From Niallia circulans NBRC 13626 (GTDB lineage Bacteria > Bacillota > Bacilli > Bacillales > Cytobacillaceae): a stretch of DNA of 64,000 bases. Below the pieces are notes generated by a model, which was not told the DNA's origin, did not search any database, and was given only the letters and a program-made list of their open reading frames with translations. The position numbers and the translations under genes were made by a program. The stretch lies in the NCBI RefSeq assembly GCF_001591585.1, contig NZ_BCVE01000001.1, forward strand, positions 62,001-126,000, written 5' to 3'. Within the stretch, counting starts at the first letter, position 1; every line of letters begins with the position of its first letter. This document shows, piece after piece, positions 59,813-64,000 of the stretch.

Positions 59813-60619
59813 TTATCTCACTCCTTTTACAAAATCACTTGGCATCGTAGCTTCTTTGTTATTATGAACAATCCAAGATATTATCGTTGTACTGTCACGA
59901 ACATTTTTCTTTTTTATTTCCTTTAATAAATAATAGACGCTCTCTTGATTGGAAAACGAATCAAAAGCTTGAAAAATGGATTCCATCCTATGATAATCCG
60001 TGTTGGGACATTCAATCAGTCCGTCAGTAGTGAGAAAGATATGTGTTTTTCCCTTTCTTAATTCTTTCACACCCTGATTATAGGAAGGTACTTCTTGATG
60101 AAAACTACTGTTTAGCCCAATCCATTCATAAAAGCTACGGTGATTTTGCTGGTATTCTCCTAATCTTGAAAGTTCTGGATGATTGAGTGCAAGTATACAG
60201 TCGCCAATTGATAACCACCATAAATAGTTTTCTTTTCGTACAACGATTAAGCACGCAGTTTCTCCTTGAATCATCATGCTTTGCTCCAGAAACTCCTTGC
60301 TTGCGAAATGGTTTAAGAAAAAGGAAGTAATTTCTTGGAATACTCTCTTTAACGGTAATTGTAGAATTGTTTTGATCTCCTCTTTCTTTGTCGCTATACT
60401 TTTTATTACTAATTCTGCACTTTGTGCTGAATCATGTGCATCCAAGAGGATGACAAGCTCCCATTCGCGTTCTATCCAAATGAAACAGCCGTCTTCATTT
60501 TTATATTGACCTGCAGAGGAGTTTCCTCCAAAGCGTCCAAGTACTAAATTATTTCTTAGATGGAGGATATTAATTTCATCTACATAATTCTTATCAGAAC
60601 CTACCCATTTATATTCCAT
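59813..60619 (-). CDS. PP2C-family protein phosphatase-like protein
   Basis: A 268-residue protein starting at ATG 60619, overlapping the HIT stop. PP2C motifs are recognisable but altered: GRFGGNSSAGQYKNEDGCFI (R-x-x-N-x-D-x equivalents), LLDAHDS (normally DGHG), SIGDCIL (GDS), LTTDGLIE (TDG) and DSTTII (DN-x-T, here DS). Metal-binding Asp residues at the key places are kept, so activity is plausible. It probably dephosphorylates Ser/Thr proteins or a small molecule. Co-transcription with a HIT hydrolase behind a T-box is unusual. Confidence 0.82.
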   Translation of the reverse strand: MEYKWVGSDKNYVDEINILHLRNNLVLGRFGGNSSAGQYKNEDGCFIWIEREWELVILLDAHDSAQSAELVIKSIATKKEEIKTILQLPLKRVFQEITSFFLNHFASKEFLEQSMMIQGETACLIVVRKENYLWWLSIGDCILALNHPELSRLGEYQQNHRSFYEWIGLNSSFHQEVPSYNQGVKELRKGKTHIFLTTDGLIECPNTDYHRMESIFQAFDSFSNQESVYYLLKEIKKKNVRDSTTIISWIVHNNKEATMPSDFVKGVR

Positions 60620-61080
60620 TACGCTTCCTCAAAAACTTCATTTGCTAAGTAATTTTTTATTCTTTTACATAAAGAGCTCATTTCCTCTTCGTTTGCAATC
60701 GGAGCCTCTGGCCAATCATATAACTCCGTTGGTCCCCAATATCTTTCAGGAGTATTGGGATATCTTGCAATTAGATGAAGGTGAAGATGAGGAACCGAAT
60801 TTCCTGAGACGAGAGCGTAAATATGTTCCGCGTTTTCTGTTTCCTTTAATGCCTTGCTGACTCTTGAAATAATAAGTCCAAACGCCTTTGCTTCATCATT
60901 TGTCATCTCAGCAAGTGTAGGAATATGTCTTTTTAAATCGATCATAAGATGTCCTAGGTAACTGCCCTTGCCTTTTCTGTCAATATGACCAACATAAACA
61001 TATTCATTTTCATAGATTGGTATTCCTGCTGTTTTAATAATCCCTTTATGTTTATCGCATATGAAACAATTGGTTTCCAT
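60619..61080 (-). CDS. HIT family nucleotide hydrolase/transferase
   Basis: A 153-residue protein with GGGGGAAAGGGA before ATG 61080. The zinc-type N-terminus CFICDKHKG and the histidine triad PHLHLHLI (His98, His100, His102) are intact, with a C-terminal extension (ERYWGPTELYDWPEAP). HIT enzymes cleave nucleotidyl linkages such as Ap4A, nucleoside phosphoramidates or aminoacyl-adenylates. A T-box leader directly precedes it, so expression should rise when one tRNA is uncharged. The PP2C-like gene follows. Confidence 0.9.
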   Translation of the reverse strand: METNCFICDKHKGIIKTAGIPIYENEYVYVGHIDRKGKGSYLGHLMIDLKRHIPTLAEMTNDEAKAFGLIISRVSKALKETENAEHIYALVSGNSVPHLHLHLIARYPNTPERYWGPTELYDWPEAPIANEEEMSSLCKRIKNYLANEVFEEA

Positions 61081-61100
61081 TTCCCTTTCCCCCTAAAATA

Positions 61101-61360
61101 GTATAAAAAAATCCTATTGTCTCTTAAAAGAGACGATAGGATTTATCGTGGTACCACTCTTCTTCATTCGTTAGAAAAACGAACCTTCTTAAGCTTAATG
61201 ACGAGAGCCAACCGTCTAGATATACCTTTCTACCTAACCACTCCTAGGCGAGTTGGGAAGTGATATGCGCTATCTTTCACCAAACGACAGCTCTCTCTAG
61301 CATACTTACTTCTTAATACTCCTAATCATCGTGTTTATCTTATTTAACTAATTTAAACTT
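61101..61360 (-). promoter_or_regulatory. T-box riboswitch (tRNA-sensing leader) of the HIT-PP2C operon
   Basis: Read on the minus strand. The T-box sequence AGTGGTACCACG (complement of 61147-61158) contains the UGGU bulge that pairs with a tRNA ACCA end. It is followed by a 16-of-17-pair terminator (AAATCCTAT...ATAGGATTT, 61111-61143) and TTTTTTT. Upstream is a Stem I: AGAGAGAG then CTGTC/GATAG around a GGTG-containing loop (about 61270-61295) and a lower stem GAGT/ACTC. The specifier is near 61254-61257; CCA or CCC (Pro) is the simplest reading, TTC (Phe) cannot be excluded. The UGGU bulge predicts a tRNA with discriminator A, compatible with both. Confidence 0.88.
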
Positions 61361-61366
61361 TCTGTT

Positions 61367-61395
61367 ATTTTAGGAAAAACTTCAAAAAATGTCAA
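61367..61395 (-). promoter_or_regulatory. Promoter of the T-box leader
   Basis: On the minus strand a perfect TTGACA (complement of 61390-61395) and TAAAAT (complement of 61367-61372) have 17-bp spacing. Start near 61360, leaving a leader of about 280 bases before the HIT gene. Confidence 0.88.
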
Positions 61396-61398
61396 TCG

Positions 61399-61914
61399 TT
61401 ATTTTCTAAATAGGTCTGACAATTCATTTTCATTTTTTATCACAAAAATTTTGTTCTGATACTGTTTGTATGTATGAAAGAAAAAAGGTTTACCTACTTG
61501 CTCGAAATGCTTATTCCATTTAAACATTTTAAAGAAAATTGTTAAGTTTGGCTGATAATGGGCCATTTCTTGACCAAGCTTCTGTTTAACGTATCGTTTT
61601 ACGATACGATAGGTGCGCTTAGAATAATTGGTGTCCAAAAAAACAATGACGTCTGCTTGTTGAAAGCTGCCACTTACCCATTCCTCACTATGAACACCTT
61701 CTACAATCCATCTATCTGTTTGGGTGATGGACAGTAAATGTGCTTTCCTCTCTTCTTCCGATCTTCTAATATCTCCACTATCTGATCGTTTCCAAACAAC
61801 ATTATCTAATTCATAATAGGGAATTTGTAATTTCATTGATAAATCTTTTGCTAATGTTGTTTTTCCACTAGCTACAGAACCAATGATATGTATCTTATTA
61901 GGAGTAGCTTTCAC
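61399..61914 (-). CDS. P-loop kinase-like protein (FlaR/topology-modulation type)
   Basis: The start is GTG 61914, properly spaced from AAAGGAGGTGGGG; the ATG at 61947 lies upstream of that site. The 171-residue protein begins KATPNKIHIIGSVASGKTTL, a Walker A, then has an adenylate-kinase-like layout (IPYYELDNVVWKR, DRWIVEG, VIVFLDTNYSKRTYRIVKRY). This is the small AAA/adenylate-kinase-related group annotated as FlaR-like DNA topology modulation proteins, though the substrate is probably a small nucleotide or metabolite. Monocistronic or read with upstream genes. Confidence 0.82.
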   Translation of the reverse strand: MKATPNKIHIIGSVASGKTTLAKDLSMKLQIPYYELDNVVWKRSDSGDIRRSEEERKAHLLSITQTDRWIVEGVHSEEWVSGSFQQADVIVFLDTNYSKRTYRIVKRYVKQKLGQEMAHYQPNLTIFFKMFKWNKHFEQVGKPFFFHTYKQYQNKIFVIKNENELSDLFRK

Positions 61915-61964
61915 TATTTCCCCACCTCCTTTATACAAGATTTTCATGAGTGTCGGGGAAGCAT

Positions 61965-62609
61965 CTATTCAATATTTAAAGATAAAGACATCTTTCCATT
62001 ATCACGGAAAGAGGGATCTGCTACTTTTTCGACCATTATTTGACTATCTTTTACGTGAATTACAGAAACGCAGCAATTATCATGGTGTGGGTAATCAGCC
62101 ATATTTAGCAGAGATTTAATGAAAAATCCAATCGTAACACCATGAGAGAAAACCAAAATATTGCCGCCTGTATCTTTATGCTTAGCAATAATATCGTCAA
62201 CAGCCGCTCTTGTCCGCGCTAATAATTCAGTAAAGGATTCTCCATCTTGGACTTTGCTTTCCATATCTGTAAAGGAGAAGAGTCTTTCCACTATATCTCC
62301 ATGCTGTGCGATAATGTCTGTCTGCAGCATTGCTTCTAACATTCCGAAATTCATTTCTTTTAATCTTGCATCTTTTGTTAATTGAATATTTCTATTACCA
62401 ATAGCAAATTTTGCCGTATCTAACACTCTCTGACTATCACTGGCATAAGCAGCCTCAAAAGGTATATCTGATAAACCAGCACCAACCGATCTTGCTTGTA
62501 AAATCCCATTTTCTGTTAAAGGAGAATCACAAAACCCTTGCATTCTCTTTTCGATATTATATTGAGTCTCTCCATGTCTGATAAAATACAGTCTCAATTC
62601 CTTCTTCAT
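61965..62609 (-). CDS. Histidine phosphatase family protein (phosphoglycerate mutase-like)
   Basis: A 214-residue protein with AAGGGAG before ATG 62609. The phospho-His motif is LYFIRHGETQYN (Arg11-His12), with partner His in VFSHGVTIG and acid Glu in KEMNFGMLE. This is the broad-specificity phosphatase branch, lacking the length of true mutases. The substrate is unknown. It sits 21 bp after a methyltransferase gene in the same direction, so they may be co-transcribed. Confidence 0.9.
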   Translation of the reverse strand: MKKELRLYFIRHGETQYNIEKRMQGFCDSPLTENGILQARSVGAGLSDIPFEAAYASDSQRVLDTAKFAIGNRNIQLTKDARLKEMNFGMLEAMLQTDIIAQHGDIVERLFSFTDMESKVQDGESFTELLARTRAAVDDIIAKHKDTGGNILVFSHGVTIGFFIKSLLNMADYPHHDNCCVSVIHVKDSQIMVEKVADPSFRDNGKMSLSLNIE

Positions 62610-62630
62610 TTGAAACTCCCTTCCTTTGCT

Positions 62631-63362
62631 TTATTTTTCACAGGATACTATCAAGAAAAGCGGAATCCTCATTCGCCTTTCATATTCTTCTTTTTGCAGA
62701 AAATTTTCTCGTTTTGGCATTCCTTCCCGTAAGTCGGTTATTTTAAAGCCTGCTTCTTTTAACAGTCGAAAATACTCCTCTATCGTGCGATGATATTTTA
62801 CTACTTCCTCGTCTATCCATCGCTCAATTCTTTCTCCCATGGAAAAGTAATCATCGACAATCCAATTCGTTCTTTTTTTCGAGGAAACGGAACTTTCAAA
62901 TGTAGAAAGACATAGAGGATGCTGCACACTAAAGATAAACTTACCATTATCATTTAACTGATCATATACACCCTGAAAAATTGGCTGTAAGTCTTTAATA
63001 TAGTGAAATAATAAGCGTGAGACAACGATATCCACTTTGCTATTGGTAAATTTCCAATCCTCTAGTGTAGAATGGTAAACAGAAGCAGTTGTGCCATTTA
63101 AAAGATGGGAAGCTTCATCAAACATTCTCTTTGAACCTTCTATTCCTGTATAGCATGCTGCACCTTTTTCTAACAGTTCTATACCAAAACGAGCATCTCC
63201 ACAACCTAAATCAAGGACAGATTTACCGTCTACTTCCCCTAATAGCTCATACAAAATAGGGCTTTCTATACTATTGTTGGGGCTTGTTTCTCGATTTCTT
63301 CTAGCCCGATAACTTTCAAAAAATTGTTCCTTATCGTATAAAGATGAACCTGTATATGCCAT
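62631..63362 (-). CDS. Class I SAM-dependent methyltransferase
   Basis: A 243-residue protein with GGTGGAGAT before ATG 63362. Motif I is SVLDLGCGDARFGIELLEKG, motif II YTGIEGSKRM, and the later motif KVDIVVSRLLFHYIKDL is typical of small-molecule methyltransferases of the UbiE/bioC-like group. It ends in a beta strand (RMRIPLFLIVSCEK). The acceptor is unknown. Twenty-one bases separate it from the phosphatase gene. Confidence 0.9.
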   Translation of the reverse strand: MAYTGSSLYDKEQFFESYRARRNRETSPNNSIESPILYELLGEVDGKSVLDLGCGDARFGIELLEKGAACYTGIEGSKRMFDEASHLLNGTTASVYHSTLEDWKFTNSKVDIVVSRLLFHYIKDLQPIFQGVYDQLNDNGKFIFSVQHPLCLSTFESSVSSKKRTNWIVDDYFSMGERIERWIDEEVVKYHRTIEEYFRLLKEAGFKITDLREGMPKRENFLQKEEYERRMRIPLFLIVSCEK

Positions 63363-63373
63363 ATCTCCACCTA

Positions 63374-63933
63374 CTAAATTTCATGTAATTTTTTTACAAG
63401 CAAATCTACTAAAATAGCATAACCTTCTTCCCCAAAATGAAGACCATCATTATGTATACCTTTTAGTTTCTTCTGATAATCTTCTAAAGAGAGCATTTCA
63501 GTATAAAAATCAATAAAGTATGCTCCTGTTTCATTGGCAACTTCCTTAACTGCATTTGCATACCTTGCTAAAACCTCATTTGCCCTCGCAAACTGCAACG
63601 TTTCATCGACGGGAGCTGGCGTAATCAGAATAGCTTTGTCTGGATCAATTAATTGGACGATTCTCCTCCTATTTTTTCGATAGGTGGTAAGTCAATCATC
63701 TTATGAAAGGCTGCATCATTTGCACCAAATAAAATTGTTACTAAATCAGGCTGCTTCTGGATAACATCTGCTTCAATTCTATTTAATGCATCAACCGTGT
63801 TATTCCCATTTATTCCTGCATTGATTATTTCATAATGATCGATTGTATCTGCCAGCATGGCTGTCAAAACAGGTTCGTTTCTAGTTTCTCTCCCTGCGGT
63901 AATACTATCTCCAAAGCATATTAAAACAGGTAT
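63374..63933 (-). pseudogene. GDSL/SGNH esterase, frameshifted and without a standard start codon
   Basis: Read on the minus strand, a good AGGAAGGAGG site is followed 7 bases later by ATA (63931-63933) where ATG would be expected; then comes PVLICFGDSITAGRETRNEP with the GDS nucleophile block, ILFGANDAA (block III) and a stop at 63649-63651. The C-terminal part continues in a shifted frame (IVQLIDPDKAILITPAPVDE; NDGLHFGEEGY with the catalytic Asp-His). One indel near 63655-63670 rejoins the two. Either an inactivated lipase/esterase or a sequencing error plus rare ATA start. Confidence 0.8.
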
Positions 63934-64000
63934 TTTTTCTCCCTCCTTCCTATAAGAATATTCAAACCACTTGCTTCTATCCTATTTTATACTAATTATA

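Overview
The window comes from the chromosome of a low-GC, endospore-forming Firmicute of the Bacillaceae (Bacillus/Niallia-like). AT-rich intergenic DNA, strong AGGAGG ribosome-binding sites, frequent TTG/GTG starts, a lysine riboswitch, a T-box, a CIRCE element, LexA/DinR boxes, CcpN-like boxes, a KatX-type catalase and a GapB-type dehydrogenase all point there. No rRNA, tRNA, CRISPR array or complete insertion sequence was seen.

Positions 1 to about 12,624 are the right end of a siphovirus-type prophage: end of the tape measure gene, distal tail protein, a 1601-residue tail-tip/fibre protein with an S74 self-cleaving chaperone, small tail-associated genes, then the lysis cassette XhlA-like / XhlB-like holin / amidase with ChW repeats. 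Beyond lysis is a lysogeny-conversion-like zone of very small genes between look-alike terminators, and a LexA-controlled divergent pair of operons with YolD-like proteins but no Y-family polymerase. The prophage ends inside an M20 metallopeptidase gene, of which only the 3' part (12,622-13,515) lies here.

13.5-31 kb is host chromosome: two Asp/Asn-rich small proteins (possibly spore-related), a cytoplasmic alpha-amylase, two LysE exporters (16.8 and 29.2 kb), methionine aminopeptidase, a lysine-riboswitch-controlled YvsH-type permease, a PadR-HAAS membrane pair with three matching operators, an acetyltransferase, catalase, HtpG behind a CIRCE element, an MBL hydrolase and a broken PAS-GGDEF gene. 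31-40.6 kb holds YqzD/YqzC-like proteins, a tiny phospholipase A2-like protein, a DUF1906 surface protein, L-lactate dehydrogenase, the YcgQ/YcgR permease pair, a DUF4309-deacetylase lipoprotein, and an Rrf2 regulator with a thioredoxin-reductase-like flavoprotein sharing one palindromic operator.

40.6-47.6 kb is a sucrose / raffinose-family sugar island: scrB-scrR diverge from scrA (IIBCA permease) and an alpha-galactosidase, with mirror-image operators on both -35 elements and a cre site. 47.8-64 kb carries a LysR-TauE pair, a DUF975 membrane protein, a DeoR regulator with a MurA-family paralogue that has Asp where MurA has its catalytic Cys, a DJ-1/PfpI protein, a DmpA-type P1 peptidase, nitroreductase, Nudix hydrolase, an EcsAB-like ABC transporter, gapB with paired CcpN-like boxes, and a HIT-PP2C operon preceded by a complete T-box leader. 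The T-box-HIT-PP2C unit is the most unusual arrangement seen. The window ends in a decayed GDSL esterase gene.
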